This document shows positions 20,522 through 32,123 of a stretch of DNA of 64,000 bases, one piece after another (the first letter of the stretch is position 1; each line of letters starts with the position of its first letter). The notes under the pieces were generated by a model. It saw only the letters and a program-made list of their open reading frames with translations, was not told the origin of the DNA and did no database searches. Source of the DNA: Tetramitus jugosus (lineage: Eukaryota; Heterolobosea; Eutetramitea; Acrasida; Vahlkampfiidae); NCBI GenBank assembly GCA_937625935.1, contig OW569375.1, positions 248,001 to 312,000 of the forward strand, given 5' to 3'. The position numbers were made by a program, and so were the translations under genes.

Positions 20522-21205
20522 ATGTCCAGAACATTCCTCGTTGCACTCTGTTCTTGCTTCCTCTTGTTGTCCACTCTCCTGTTGCTTCAAGCTCCATCTG
20601 GTGCTCAAGCCACACTTGGTTTGGATCTCAGTGTCTACCAGGGAGAAGTCTCTCAAGCCAGTTGGACCTGTCTCCATCAAAAGGGATACCGATTTGCCAT
20701 TATCCAAGCATGGTTGTCCAGTGGTAAGGCCAACCCATACGTCTCCACTGACATTGCACGTGCAAAGGCAGCTGGTTTCCAGTATGTTGACATTTATGTG
20801 TTCCCTGACTTTGCCAAGGGTATTGCCAGTGCAGGATCTCAGATCAAGTCTGCTGTTGCTGCTGCTCGTGCCGGTGGACAAAACTTTGGTATGGCATGGA
20901 TCGATATTGAGGCTGCTCAATTGTGGGGCAAGTGTGCTGACAATTTGGCCTTCTTGAGAGCAATGTTGGCCGCTGGTGAACAAATGGGTCTACACATGGG
21001 TATTTACTCTAGCCAATATCAATGGCAATCCATCATGTGCTCCAGCTCCGAGTTCTCTCACTATCAATTGTGGTATCCTCACTATGACTACAACCCAAGT
21101 TTCTCTGACTGGAGAGCATTCAGTGGATGGACCAAGCCTGCTATTAAGCAATTCTCTGATACCACCAGTGTCTGTGGCACCCAGATTGATCAAAACTTTT
21201 ATTGA
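20522..21205 (+). CDS. Secreted GH25 lysozyme-like glycoside hydrolase
   Basis: Single exon, 227 aa. An N-terminal signal peptide (a run of Leu/Cys/Ser, about residues 5-29) is followed directly by a GH25-type (beta/alpha) fold: GLDLSVYQGEV with the first catalytic Asp near residue 35, YRFAIIQAW, YVDIYVFPD, and WIDIEAAQLW with the DxE pair near 128-130, then MGIYSSQYQWQS. GH25 enzymes cleave the beta-1,4 bond between MurNAc and GlcNAc. A phagocytic amoeba would use it in phagosomes or secrete it to digest bacteria. Six Cys could form disulfides. The stop codon TGA overlaps an AATAAA polyadenylation signal. Confidence 0.88.
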   Translation: MSRTFLVALCSCFLLLSTLLLLQAPSGAQATLGLDLSVYQGEVSQASWTCLHQKGYRFAIIQAWLSSGKANPYVSTDIARAKAAGFQYVDIYVFPDFAKGIASAGSQIKSAVAAARAGGQNFGMAWIDIEAAQLWGKCADNLAFLRAMLAAGEQMGLHMGIYSSQYQWQSIMCSSSEFSHYQLWYPHYDYNPSFSDWRAFSGWTKPAIKQFSDTTSVCGTQIDQNFY

Positions 21206-21270
21206 ATAAATTATTGAGAGTCTTTTGATCATCATTGGAAAAGGTTGGAGCGTTTTATATTGGTTGGTGT

Positions 21271-24200
21271 TTAGAGCCACCTGGACATGCTTGGCATCGA
21301 GGACACTAATGTCTTGTACCTGGAACTGTTTTGCCTGTACTTGATCAATGTTCTGTGATACAGTGAAACTATTCTTTGGAACAGGAACTCGCAGAGGGCA
21401 GAAACCATAAATTGACCACACACGATACTCACTACAATCCACCTTTGAATGAGGAAAAACTCGGCAGAGTCAACCAAAACTTCATCCAGTGACTTCACAT
21501 CAAATAACCACCAAATCGATTGTTGCACAGCACTAGCAGCCGAAGTGTCAGCACGGATTGGGAATAGAATTACAAAATCTGACACTAGTATAGCTGCGGC
21601 AACAATTAGGAACCAAATGTTCTTGAATGGTCGACTATACTTGCAGTTAAAGTTCACAACTACGGCAGTGAAAACAACTTGGAAGTTGCTGAATAGGAAC
21701 AGGTAGTCTCTCTTGAGAGCCTTGATTTCGACATCTGTTCTTGTAATTGAGAAATCGAGATACCATTGACTCAGTTCCATCAAATTAACAGCTAAACTCA
21801 GAGCTAGGATATGAACAATAGCTTGTATCATGACACTAATCAGGAAGGATGCTCTCATAATGGATTTTGGCGGTGGTTGTTTGTGCATTGATTCAACAGG
21901 CTGATTCATACTCACTACATTCATGGTTAAGTGTTAGCAATCAAATAAATTAATGTCCAGGAAGGAAAATACATGTGGAATACATACTGGCTATTAACAA
22001 CAAAAATCCACACAAGTTATTCCAAATGACATGACGCTCATTCAGCACCGTAATATTGTTATGCATGCAGACAGTATACTGAATGACAATAAAGAGCAGC
22101 ATAAACTTGAAGTTCACAGTAACCTTATCCAGCAAAGCTCTAGCTTGTCTGATCATGAAACTTGACAAACAATGGTCAACATCAGCTGAGAATTCAGCAG
22201 CAAAAGAAGTGTCAGCTTCACTGAGCGAAAAACCAACATCACTCGCAATGAGAGCCAAACTGTCATTTGCACCATCACCCACCATCGCCACAAAGTAGTC
22301 AATCTGTTTTAGATCATTCACCAGTTCAGCTTTTTGAGCCGGTAACATTTCACCAAATATATGACATCGAGTGATCAATCTTTGGTACATTAACCGTTGA
22401 GTGTCATTCTTACAATAGTTTCTCAAGAGTGCAAAGGCATCTCCTGTTATTGCCAAGTGAGTCGAGTTGTTGTCAGCTCTGCCTTTACCGCCATCATCTA
22501 CATCAGTCCAGGTGATATTGACTTCATCTCCTTCAGTTTTAACTTCTGCCACTAATACCTTCGATAGTGGTTCAACAAGTCCACATTCTCTTGACACAGC
22601 AATAGCAGTATAAATCGAATCACCAGTGATCATTTTGCTAATGATTCGTGAATTACGCATGGCTGTGATTTCGTTTTCTGATTCAGGATGGAGATGATTC
22701 TTCATGACAAAGAAGCCCAGGAAGGTCATATCTTTCTCACACTCTGTTCTCTTCATTTCCTTGAAGAACATGTCATCACTCAACTCTCTTTTCGCAAAGG
22801 CTATCATTCGAAAACCTCTCAGACCGTACGATCGAACCAATAGATTGTAGTTCTTTGGAATAGTGCTTGGATTACATATTTTTCTGATTGAGGTCGGAGA
22901 ACCCTTTGTGTACACACAGAAGGCTGGGAATCTCGTGACAGCACTAGCTCGTTGAAGTCGAGAGGAAAATGGAAATACGTTGGTCACTTGGATGATTCCT
23001 CGATCATTAAAAGCAGCTGGTGGGTGGACAATAAATACGCTTTCATCCTTTTCTCTCTTTAGGTCGTATCCTGTTTTTTGGAACAACTCTTCTTCGAGTT
23101 TATCACCAGTCACAACGTGATTGACCTTGCATAGACTGTGACAAGCCGCCATGACATTGATCGTGTCATGACTCATATCGTAAATAGATCTCGTAACAAC
23201 ATCCTTGAAATGCTTTTCCTTCACCTCTAGTACACCATATAAACCGAGTGTACTTTGGGTCAACGTACCAGTTTTGTCATAACACACACAATCGACTAAA
23301 CCGAACTTCATGAGGGGAGCGCCACCACCACCACCGTTTCTCTGCACGCCTCCCTTCTTAACATTCTTGGAAGCAATAAATACTGGTAGCAGAGTACTCA
23401 ACGTTATGAATGGTGGGCAAATAACCAGGAATAAGTCAAGGAATGGTTTGTACGATTCGAATTGGTAGTCGTACTTTCCGAATCGGGTAACTAAGGCTGT
23501 CACTCCAATAGAAATAACTCCAATCATACCCAATGTAATAGCAAACTGTGACAACTCTCCACCATATGCTTCTCTTGAACTCTCCTGTGACAAAAGGAAT
23601 TGGCGAATGAGTCTACCACGAGAAGTATTGAATCCAGTTCTGATAACAACTGCCATCGGACACTCATCATCCTTTGACTTGTAGCTAATAATCTTGCTTC
23701 CACCAATGAGAGTATTTTCCTGTTGAACAACAACAGAGTTATGATTGGTTGAACTTGACTCACTGAAAACTGAAATCTTTTGAGCATGGGTGGTATCTCC
23801 CGTCAACGCACTCTCGTCCACTTCAACACTTCCCCTCACAAGAACCAAATCGCAGGGCAGAGTCAGTCTTGCATTAATTTCAATCACATCTCCTGGTACC
23901 AATCCCGCAGAACCAACCATGTAAGAAACACCGTCTCGAATCACTCTCACCTCACGACCTGTATTCTTGATCCATTCTGACAGGAATTTCTGGGGAGATT
24001 CTTTTGATTTAGAATACACAGTCAAGAACATGATGACAACAATGGTCACGAGTGTTATCGATGCGTAATAATGGTACTGCTTAAAGATCCACCAAAGCAA
24101 CAAGAGAGCAAACTGCAGAAAGTTGTTCGGTTTCAATATTTCATCCTTAATATTCTTCAATAACATCTTTGGTTTCTTTGCTGACAATGTAATCGAATTG

Positions 24201-25364
24201 GATCCATACTCCAATAAACGTTTCCTGTGTGTCTGCGAATCTAATCCATTCTGCAACAAATCCTTGTCATACAATATATCATATGCATCCAAGTACTGAA
24301 CAATGAATGCATCTTCATCCGGATCATACAAGTAACGCAAATAATTGTACTCAAACACGCGGTACTCAACAGTGTGAACAGGCGATGATTGCTTCTCATT
24401 TTGATCCAAAGGTGTGTCAATGTTCACACCTATATAGGAGACTTCTTTTATCTTTAGTTTCTTCACTTTGACCAAGTGGAATTTTCCTCTGTAATCCTAT
24501 TGTCGTGCATGACATGGAAATATTGTTTAATAACACAGAAAATAATCAACCAACACGAAAACATGCAAATTCTATTATATAACATACCTGAATCAACACA
24601 TAATCCGCTTCTCTCGCAGGACAATTCTTAAAAAACAGTTTTACACGCAACCATTTACTCATCTTCACCAACAGCAACACTAATCCCAGTGTCACAATCA
24701 TGTACACAATTTTCTTCCATTTGCTCTTTTTACAGCCTTGCACCGATCGTATATTGTCACCATGATAAATCATATCTTCAATATTTGGAACAGACATGGT
24801 TTCTGCACCACCACTGTTCCCACCATTCACACCACCACCATTATGATCATCAGCATTCTTACTTGCATCAAAATCCTCGTTCATCATTGGTGTTGACAAG
24901 TGATGAGGTGCATGCTGATGATGCTGATGGTCAAAATTTCGTGAAGACAATGGATTACTGTGATTTCGCGCTATAAACGATTGATTTCTCCGACCACCGG
25001 AGAAAACATGAGCAGATGACGAAATACCCGTAGTAGATGTGGTTGCCGCTGTCGATGGTGGTGACGACGACGACGATGGTAATGCTTGTTGTTGAACATG
25101 AGTTGTGAGATCAGGTCGATTAAACAGACTTCTTCTTCTCACTTTACCATTACTCATGAATTCATCTTCGTATCCATCACTGTCACTATCACTACTGTTA
25201 TTACTGTTACTGTTGTTATTGGAGTAGTCGTCGTCATAATAGTCATCAGCATAGGAATAATTGGTTTCAAAGTTGAGTTTTTGATTTTTGTCAGAGTTCA
25301 TTTTGGTATTATTCTTCGATGCAGTGTCACTGCCAATGTGGGAAGAAGAACGATTGTTCTTCAT
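21271..25364 (-). CDS. P5B-type (ATP13A-like) transport ATPase
   Basis: Three exons, 25364-24588, 24496-21988 and 21914-21271, with introns of 91 and 73 nt (GTATGT...AG), encode 1,309 aa. An Asn/Asp/Ser-rich cytosolic N-terminus leads to the P5B N-terminal pattern (VTLGLVLLLVKMSKWLRVKL; CPAREADYVLIQ, then DYRGKF after the splice). Next come the actuator domain, phosphorylation site YDKTGTLT, MVGDGANDSLAL hinge and six C-terminal TM helices, the last provided by exon 3. ATP13A2-type pumps export polyamines or cations from late endosomes and lysosomes. Two departures: the actuator loop reads LTGDTTHAQK where TGES is usual, and the M4 motif reads CPPFITLSTLLP where PPALP is usual. The in-frame codons upstream to 25538 look like an A-rich leader. 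The tail converges on the GH25 gene (65 nt). Confidence 0.87.
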
Positions 25365-25547
25365 GTGTTGGACAAAATTGTTGTTTTTGCTTTTTGTTGT
25401 TTTGTTGTTGTTTTTTTTTGTTTGTGAAAGGGATTGTCGGGATGTCGGGATAACACAAAGTGAACACGAGGGGAGGGTGTTTATGACAACCTGTCTGGTA
25501 GGGCGTCGGAGTGTCGAAGAGATAATAGTGAGGCTCAATGTGAGAGA

Positions 25548-26512
25548 TTACATGAGAGAGCATCTGGCTTTGGCTTGAATTTTACGTGCCGTTTTGAGAT
25601 TCTTGGTTCCTTGTTCGACATAGGCAATACTCTTCTCGAGATTTTGTTCAATGTTGTCCAACAGGGAGGCTTGAAGTGCCACAATATCGTGCATATCTCG
25701 AAACATTTCATATAGTTCTTCCATTGATGATTCCAAGCTCTCCAAATCTTTCTTTGTTTCGATGGCTTGATTATAAGTTGCTTTGATGGTGTATCCATCC
25801 GAAACAGCTAATCTTTGTGAGAATATGTTCTCCATCTGAATATCTCCACTTCTCACCTTTTCTTGGATTTCATCTTCTGACATCGAATCACCCATCGCGA
25901 CAGTAACTAATCTTACTAAGTTTTCTTCTTGAGCGTCCTTACGCTTTTCCTGAACCTCCGTAAATTCAGTAGCTGCTGTCATGAGTTGTTCGGTCAGAGA
26001 TGCATATTGATTTTCTCGAAGTCTTACTTCTGCCGACTTCGGATTCTTTTGTTTTGCTTGTGCGTTCTCATTCTTCATCCGGTCCAATCCCTTTCTCGCT
26101 TTGGCAATATCAGATTTAATAGTTGTTTCGAGGTGTGACATTTGTTCTTTCAATTTTTTTAAATTCTTATCATTCTGGACTGAAGATAACGCTTTGTTCG
26201 ATAATGATTGTAGTTCTATCACATTTTCTTCGATCGCTGCAATTGAATCTTTGATGTCCTCAGTAACCTGAAACAAATCATCAACAAATAGGGATTCATC
26301 TGGAATTAACTTTCCATTCCCATATCCTCCTTTTGATTTCTTAATGTCATTCGATCTGATGGCACTATCAAGCTCTAATTCATCTAGATCGTCGTTGGCT
26401 GTCCCTCGAAGTCTCTTTTGGGTGGCGAAGATAAGTGTCACTTTGGAGTAATCTATTTCCAAGTTGTTGAGAACATAATACTTACGTTCAAATCAAAAAA
26501 TCGATCATTCAT
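25548..26512 (-). CDS. Qa-SNARE (syntaxin) without TM anchor, ending in a CaaX box
   Basis: I place a 27-nt first exon (26512-26486, reading MNDRFFDLN), a 71-nt GTAAGT...AAG intron (26485-26415) and a long exon (26414-25548), giving 297 aa. The start MNDRFF matches the N-peptide style of syntaxins. The long exon's first codon in frame is TTG, so a separate start exon is needed. Residues ~40-180 form the Habc helical region. The SNARE helix near the C-terminus has ELYEMFRDMHDIVALQASLL with the zero-layer Gln. No hydrophobic anchor follows. The protein ends KIQAKARCSLM, a polybasic stretch plus a CaaX-type tetrapeptide (Cys-Ser-Leu-Met, favouring farnesylation). A further 3' exon with a TM segment was looked for and not seen, though it cannot be excluded. 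Confidence 0.85.
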
Positions 26513-26937
26513 CTTCTTTCTGGTTTCTGTTGTTTGGCAGATGACACTTGTCGAGAACTAGGAGCAAGTTTCTTGAGAAACTAATCTTAGTACTACCACT
26601 TGATCTTCTACGAGGTAGTCCTTGAAATTAGTTCAATAAAGCACCTGGTTTTATCTGTCAACGGTTCAACTGTACAACTCTAATCCTTCTGACTCTTGTC
26701 AAAGGAGAGATTATTTTACTGTAGACAGATTCGGAGCAAAGGAAAATTGATTGAAACAGAACAGAATTATACCACCGGAAAAAGGCTATAATTCCGCCGC
26801 ATCTTAGAAAGTCAGAGGGGGTACGGATTTTAGTCTTTCTGAACGACTAATCAATAACATCCAAAACCCTCAAAACGTCTCCTGTTATTTGTTGCTAGCA
26901 TTAGTTGTCTGTACCATAAACTATCAAAAATCACACA
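26513..26937. other. Divergent promoter region between syntaxin and acyl-CoA oxidase
   Basis: 425 bases shared by two divergent genes. AT-rich, without ORFs of note. It ends in a short A-rich leader before the oxidase ATG. No tRNA-like or repeated element was seen. Confidence 0.45.
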
Positions 26938-29175
26938 ATGAACAAGGAAGATTCTATTCAGATGCGAAGACTAGCAGTCTTTGCAAAGCACTTGGTTCCC
27001 AATGCATCTCAATCGAATGACAATGTCTCTTCTCCACAACCACACACCAATATCCAAGATGGTTTGCTCGTTTCTCCGTGCAGTGCCCAGAATAACAACA
27101 ATGAGGAAAACTCTGATCTTCTTCGATACAACACACAGACGGACAATCACACTCCAACGTTTGATATTTTGCGCATGGGTGATGTGTTGAGAGGACCTGA
27201 TTTCCCGAGATCGAGTCTCATGTCAATGTATCAAATGCTGGACGACGAAGAAGGAATTTTAAAGTACAATCGAATTTTGAAGTCAAAGGGAAGCTTGTGC
27301 AAGGAAATTGCCAGAGAATGTGTTCTACAGCAAGCAAAGACCATTATCAAGCACCCTGATATGAATTATAAGCGAGTTCGTACGGATTCTGTTGGTATGC
27401 TATACAGAGTTGGTATTTGTGGTTTGTTGAGCAACAGTTTGTCAACAAAGCTCGGTGTACATATGGGACTGTTCATGGGCAGTATTTACAATTTGGGAAC
27501 TGCGAGACATTTGTATATTATTGATAAGGCAGTGGAATTTGAAGAGTACAGGGGAATGTTTCTGATGACTGAATTGGGACATGGTAGCAATGTGAAGGCA
27601 TTGGAAACAACTGCTACGTATGATGTCAAGACACAGGAATTTGTGATCCATACACCAGATCAGGGAGCAATCAAATGGTGGGCTGGAAATGCCGCTGTCC
27701 ATGGTAATATTGCCACTGTGTTTGCGCGATTGATCAATCATGATGGAAAGGACTATGGTGTGCATGCGTTTGTGGTACCAATTAGAGATGTGAACACACA
27801 TGAACCAATCAAGGGTGTGAGCGTTGGAGATTGTGGCGACAAGGTTGGTTTGCACGGAGTGGACAATGGTATGGTTCACTTTGATCATGTGAGAATTCCG
27901 AGAGAAAACCTATTGAATAGATTTGGTGATATATTGCCTGACGGTACCTACGTTTCACAATTCAAGAGTGAAGGGCGTAGATTTGGAGCCTTGTTGGGCG
28001 AGCTCATTAACGGTAGAACTCACTTGGCTGTCAATAGCAATACTTATCGAAAGTTGGCTGCCACAATTGCTGTGCGTTACATGCACAGAAGAAGACAGTT
28101 TGGACCTGAATCACGTGGTGTAGAAATTCCAATTCTCGATTACAAGTCATCTGTTGTTAGGTTGATGCCTATTGTCGCCTCATGCTATGCCGCACAGTTT
28201 GCCAATAGAGAGCTATTAATCAAGTTTAAGAAGATGAACGAGGAACATGAAAAGATGTCTGATGAAGAATTGGCTGAGACACATTCATTGAGTGCCGGTA
28301 TGAAAGCTGTGCACACATGGGACACTCAGCGCTATTTACAAACCATGAGAGAGATGTGTGGTGGACATGGTTATGCTGCTCACAATAGATTTGGTGAATT
28401 GCGAGATGATCATGATATCTATCAGACTTTTGAGGGGGATAACACAGTTCTCGTACAACAGTTGGGAGGTTACTTGATGAAACAATTTGCGAAACAGTTC
28501 CAAGGAAATCTATTGTCCGATAGTTATACGTTCTTGAGAAAGAAGATGGGTGTTTGGGCCAAGAGAAGGAATCCAATTGTTGTTCGAATTACCTCCACAA
28601 CTCATTTGAAGAGTTCAGAATTCCAATTGCAAGCATTTGAATATAGAACTGCTAGACTGTTACAGTTATGTGCCCAAGAATTTAATGCCAAGAAGAGAAA
28701 GTTGGGAGCATTCACATCATGGAGTCACGTTGTCCCTCTTATGGTCAATTTAGGACAGGCGTATGTCCAACAATATACATTGGAGCAATTTGTTAGACAA
28801 TTGGAAGCTTTGCCTTCAAAGACAGATTCCATTTATCAAGCTTTGAAGCTATGCTGCGATGTCTATGCTTTGTCAGTCATGGAAAAGAGCATTGACGAAT
28901 TCTTGGATGTCATCCAAAAGAGAAAAGCAACAGCCATCTCAAACCTGTTGGGCGACCTGTGTTCAGAAATGAGAGAACACGCAGTCTCATTGGTAGATGC
29001 CTTTGAAATTCCAGACTTCTTGATCGATGCTCCTGTTGGTTTGGCGCATGGAAACTACACCAAGAACATTCTGCAATATGTTGCTGATCGAAATCCAAAC
29101 TTGAACAATGTTGGTGAGTGCAGATCCGAGTATCCATCACTCTTTAGACCATCTGAGGACAACAATACCATGTAA
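26938..29175 (+). CDS. Peroxisomal acyl-CoA oxidase with an N-terminal PTS2
   Basis: Single exon, 745 aa, typical acyl-CoA oxidase length. Key blocks: the FAD-site FLMTELGHGSNVKALETTA, KWWAGNAAVHGNIATVFARL, VGLHGVDNGMVHFDHVRIPR, RYMHRRRQFGP, MCGGHGY and QTFEGDNTVLVQQLG with the likely catalytic Glu. It oxidises acyl-CoA to trans-2-enoyl-CoA, passing electrons to oxygen as H2O2, the first step of peroxisomal beta-oxidation. The C-terminus (DNNTM) is not a PTS1. Residues 11-19 read RLAVFAKHL, an exact R-L-x5-H-L PTS2. The TAA stop overlaps an AATAAA signal. Confidence 0.95.
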   Translation: MNKEDSIQMRRLAVFAKHLVPNASQSNDNVSSPQPHTNIQDGLLVSPCSAQNNNNEENSDLLRYNTQTDNHTPTFDILRMGDVLRGPDFPRSSLMSMYQMLDDEEGILKYNRILKSKGSLCKEIARECVLQQAKTIIKHPDMNYKRVRTDSVGMLYRVGICGLLSNSLSTKLGVHMGLFMGSIYNLGTARHLYIIDKAVEFEEYRGMFLMTELGHGSNVKALETTATYDVKTQEFVIHTPDQGAIKWWAGNAAVHGNIATVFARLINHDGKDYGVHAFVVPIRDVNTHEPIKGVSVGDCGDKVGLHGVDNGMVHFDHVRIPRENLLNRFGDILPDGTYVSQFKSEGRRFGALLGELINGRTHLAVNSNTYRKLAATIAVRYMHRRRQFGPESRGVEIPILDYKSSVVRLMPIVASCYAAQFANRELLIKFKKMNEEHEKMSDEELAETHSLSAGMKAVHTWDTQRYLQTMREMCGGHGYAAHNRFGELRDDHDIYQTFEGDNTVLVQQLGGYLMKQFAKQFQGNLLSDSYTFLRKKMGVWAKRRNPIVVRITSTTHLKSSEFQLQAFEYRTARLLQLCAQEFNAKKRKLGAFTSWSHVVPLMVNLGQAYVQQYTLEQFVRQLEALPSKTDSIYQALKLCCDVYALSVMEKSIDEFLDVIQKRKATAISNLLGDLCSEMREHAVSLVDAFEIPDFLIDAPVGLAHGNYTKNILQYVADRNPNLNNVGECRSEYPSLFRPSEDNNTM

Positions 29176-29217
29176 TAAACAAGAGGAGATCAATACAATA
29201 TTTATCAGCTCAAAAAA

Positions 29218-29225
29218 GCGGGAAA
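29218..29225. promoter_or_regulatory. E2F-like motif before the claspin-like gene
   Basis: GCGGGAAA is the reverse complement of TTTCCCGC, a canonical E2F site, and lies ~98 nt upstream of the likely start of the replication-checkpoint-like gene. The call rests on the motif and the gene's putative role only. Confidence 0.35.
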
Positions 29226-29322
29226 CAAATGTCGTTGTGGCACATTCTTTTTCTCGAATGAAACGGCTAGATTTTTGAACAAACAACAAACCCGCGAAAC
29301 AAACAACAAAAGACAAAGAGGG

Positions 29323-32050
29323 ATGGAAGATATGCAATTGACGATTGAAGAGTCACCAGATTTGGCTCTCATACCACCTCAGACGACGACCGCCTTAGAA
29401 TTCGATGACGAAGATGAAGATATGAGTCAAACATTGAGTCAACTGAAACAAAAGAGACTAAAAAGAAAGAGTACCTCACTCAATGATGAAAGAGAAAAGA
29501 GTAGTTCTGGCTCTGCACCTACGACTACCACTACTTCCTCTGCCGACGATGAGGAATTTTTTGAAGAGGAAGAAGATGAATTGGCTGAATTGGAACAATC
29601 AGCAAAGTTATTGACTGAACAACAAGGTCAGAGAAAGACCCGACGCACCACTAGACTCCAAGCCGATGAAGAGTACAACGGAGAAGATGAGAATGGTGAT
29701 GATGAACCAGACGAGGAAGAAACGAATGATGAAAAATTCGATCTACGAAAGAGTGGTAAGAGAAAGGTGAAGGAAGATGATTTGAGAGATAAGGTGTATG
29801 CTGAATTTAAGAGAAGAACTGATGTCAAATCATTGGTGCGAAAGCATAGAAAGGATCGCATGTTTGATAAGCAGGACTATTTGACTGTTTTGAATGAAGC
29901 AAAAGCAGTCACCAAGCAGAATAAGATTTTATTGTAAGTTTAGTTTTGTTGTTGGTTTTGTACATCATCATTGATTGATCTCACACCAGTATGTTGCTTA
30001 CTTATTTAGGACTACGCCAGTTTTAACTGCTGATGTACTCGTAAACGATTATAGACAGGAGCCTGAGAAGAGCCAAAAGGTCGATTTGCTAAAGGACAGC
30101 TTATTGAATCAACTTCAGGACGAGAACGCCACTTATTCGGATTCTGATGAGTCCGATTCTGACTTTGAGCTTGTAATTGAAAAGAAGATTGATGTTGTCA
30201 CGACGAGAGATGAGCCAATGTCTGATGAAGATTACGATGACGAAGATGATGATGAGGATGCCGAAGACGAAGGAGATGCCGAGAATCAAGAAAAGGACCA
30301 TGAAGAGGGAGTACACGTACCAGCTCAAGACCAAGCACAAGAAGAAACGACATTCACTGAGGAAACAACCACTCCAGACCGAGGGAACGGAAAAGATATC
30401 TCCATGGCAGTACACACAACCGATTCTGAACAAGCAGTTACTACTGCTGATGACGTTGCTGATGATGTTCAACAAGTGGGAGGCGATGAAGCTCATGTAG
30501 ATTATATAATGCCAACATTAGATGCCCCTCTACCATCTCTTTCTGTTACACCAAATGTATTGGAAGAAGAGTTGGAGGTCCAACCTGCTAAGCAGCAAGC
30601 GGACGAAGTTGAGGGTGGTATTGAGTTTGAAAGTGACGAAGAAGATGAGGAAGACGACGTCGATGAAGACGAAAAATTGCTTGATCTGAAGGAGAAAAAA
30701 CTATTGGCCAAGGAGAAGAGAGCAAAGATTACAATGCTTAAATCAAGTGAGTGGAATGAAATGCCGGCTTCAGATGATGAAGAAGAGACTGACTTCGTAG
30801 ATAGAGAATGCATAGAGGACAATGAAGAGGAAGAAGCAGAGGGCATGAGTGGAGGAGCAATGATGGACGATGAAGATGTTCATCTTGGCGAGAACGAAAT
30901 GGAAGAAATTGGTAACTTCATTGTCATGAGCGACAAAATTGAAGAGATTGATGCGCAGAGAGCACGAAGATTACGAAGGAAGGCTGAAATGCTTGAGGAT
31001 GTGATCAGAAGCGACGATGAAGAGGATGAAAGAGAAGAAGTTGAAGAAGAAATGGAGGGTGATGAACTCGAAAGATGGAATCAAGGGCTGTTGAACCCTG
31101 TTTCAAAGACCAGTTATGTTCCTGGATCAGTCAATCACGCTGATATATTGAAACAAATTACGAATGAGAGTACTGGTACTTTCTCTCGGTTCAGCAAGAG
31201 AAGTGCTGAACTTATTAAGAGTACAATCCAATCCGTTCAACAATCTCTTCCAGAGCTTCTATCGTCATCAGTGAATGAAGAGCGAGAGCAACGAATGAGA
31301 ATTGAATATTTGCAAGAAAAGAAACGATTGGAAGAAGAGAGAAGGAAGAATACCAAGAGACTCCTTGACAACTTCCGTATGATTCGTAAAAGACAAAAGA
31401 AGCTGCGAGAACAATCACTGTCAATGGAGGCAGAGTCGATGGGACTGACAAACGAATATGATGGTGATCTCTATGATTTCTCCAGTGAAGAAGAGACGGA
31501 GACAAGGATAACCTATCAGCCAAAATCAAGGACGATCCCCTATGCTCCTAAAGCAAATGCAGATCAATCTCAGTATACCGTAGAAGAAAACACAGAAAAT
31601 GATGAGATACCTAGCACCTCTATTGCTACAATGGAAACCGAAGAGTCTCTCCCTGAATCACTGCCAGAACCATTTGAGTCTCTTCCATCTGTACTCTCTG
31701 ATGAAGCAGAGAAGGAGAATGAAATCCTAGCACCGACTCCATCATTTAATTTATTTGGTCAACTACCAGCATCTGCTCTGAGCTCATCCAACAAGAGGAG
31801 AAGATCCGAAGAAGTTGTGGATGATGCAGTAGCAGCAAAGAAGAGAAAGGTCGCTAGTATGACAATGCACGGTCAACGAATATCATCCCGAGGCTCCTTC
31901 CTGAATGGAGATGTGTCTGCCAAGGGCAAGAAATTTGCAAAACAGTACAAGAAGAACCTGAAGCAAGACAAGCAATACGAAGCAACTTCCAATCCAAAAG
32001 CCTTGGGTCAGTTCACCAAATCCGATAACCAACAATCCAGGAAAGCATAA
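29323..32050 (+). CDS. Claspin/Mrc1-like acidic nuclear protein (tentative)
   Basis: Exons 29323-29933 and 30010-32050 flank a 76-nt GTAAGT...AG intron and encode 883 aa. The protein is dominated by Asp/Glu tracts, with many SD/SDDEE-type sites that CK2 would favour, alternating with Lys/Arg helices. The central stretch SEWNEMPASDDEEETDFVDR, followed by EAEGMSGG and the RARRLRRKAEMLEDVIRSDD helix, is reminiscent of the MRC1-like domain of claspin/Mrc1, the adaptor that couples fork progression to checkpoint kinase activation. The C-terminus is basic (GKKFAKQYKKNLKQDKQ). Low complexity makes the homology uncertain. Another acidic chromatin or nucleolar factor remains possible. An upstream E2F-like site fits a replication gene. 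Confidence 0.5.
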
Positions 32051-32123
32051 TTTGGGCGACTCGTTGAATAAACGTTGTTGCAACGTGCTTATCTTCCAAA
32101 TAGAAGTTTTACTATTTTCAAAA

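Noticed and set aside
21271..21442. Extra downstream ORF (20990-21442, minus) as a further exon of the P5B ATPase
   Set aside because: It lies antisense to the GH25 gene, and the ATPase frame reaches a natural stop after its sixth C-terminal TM helix.
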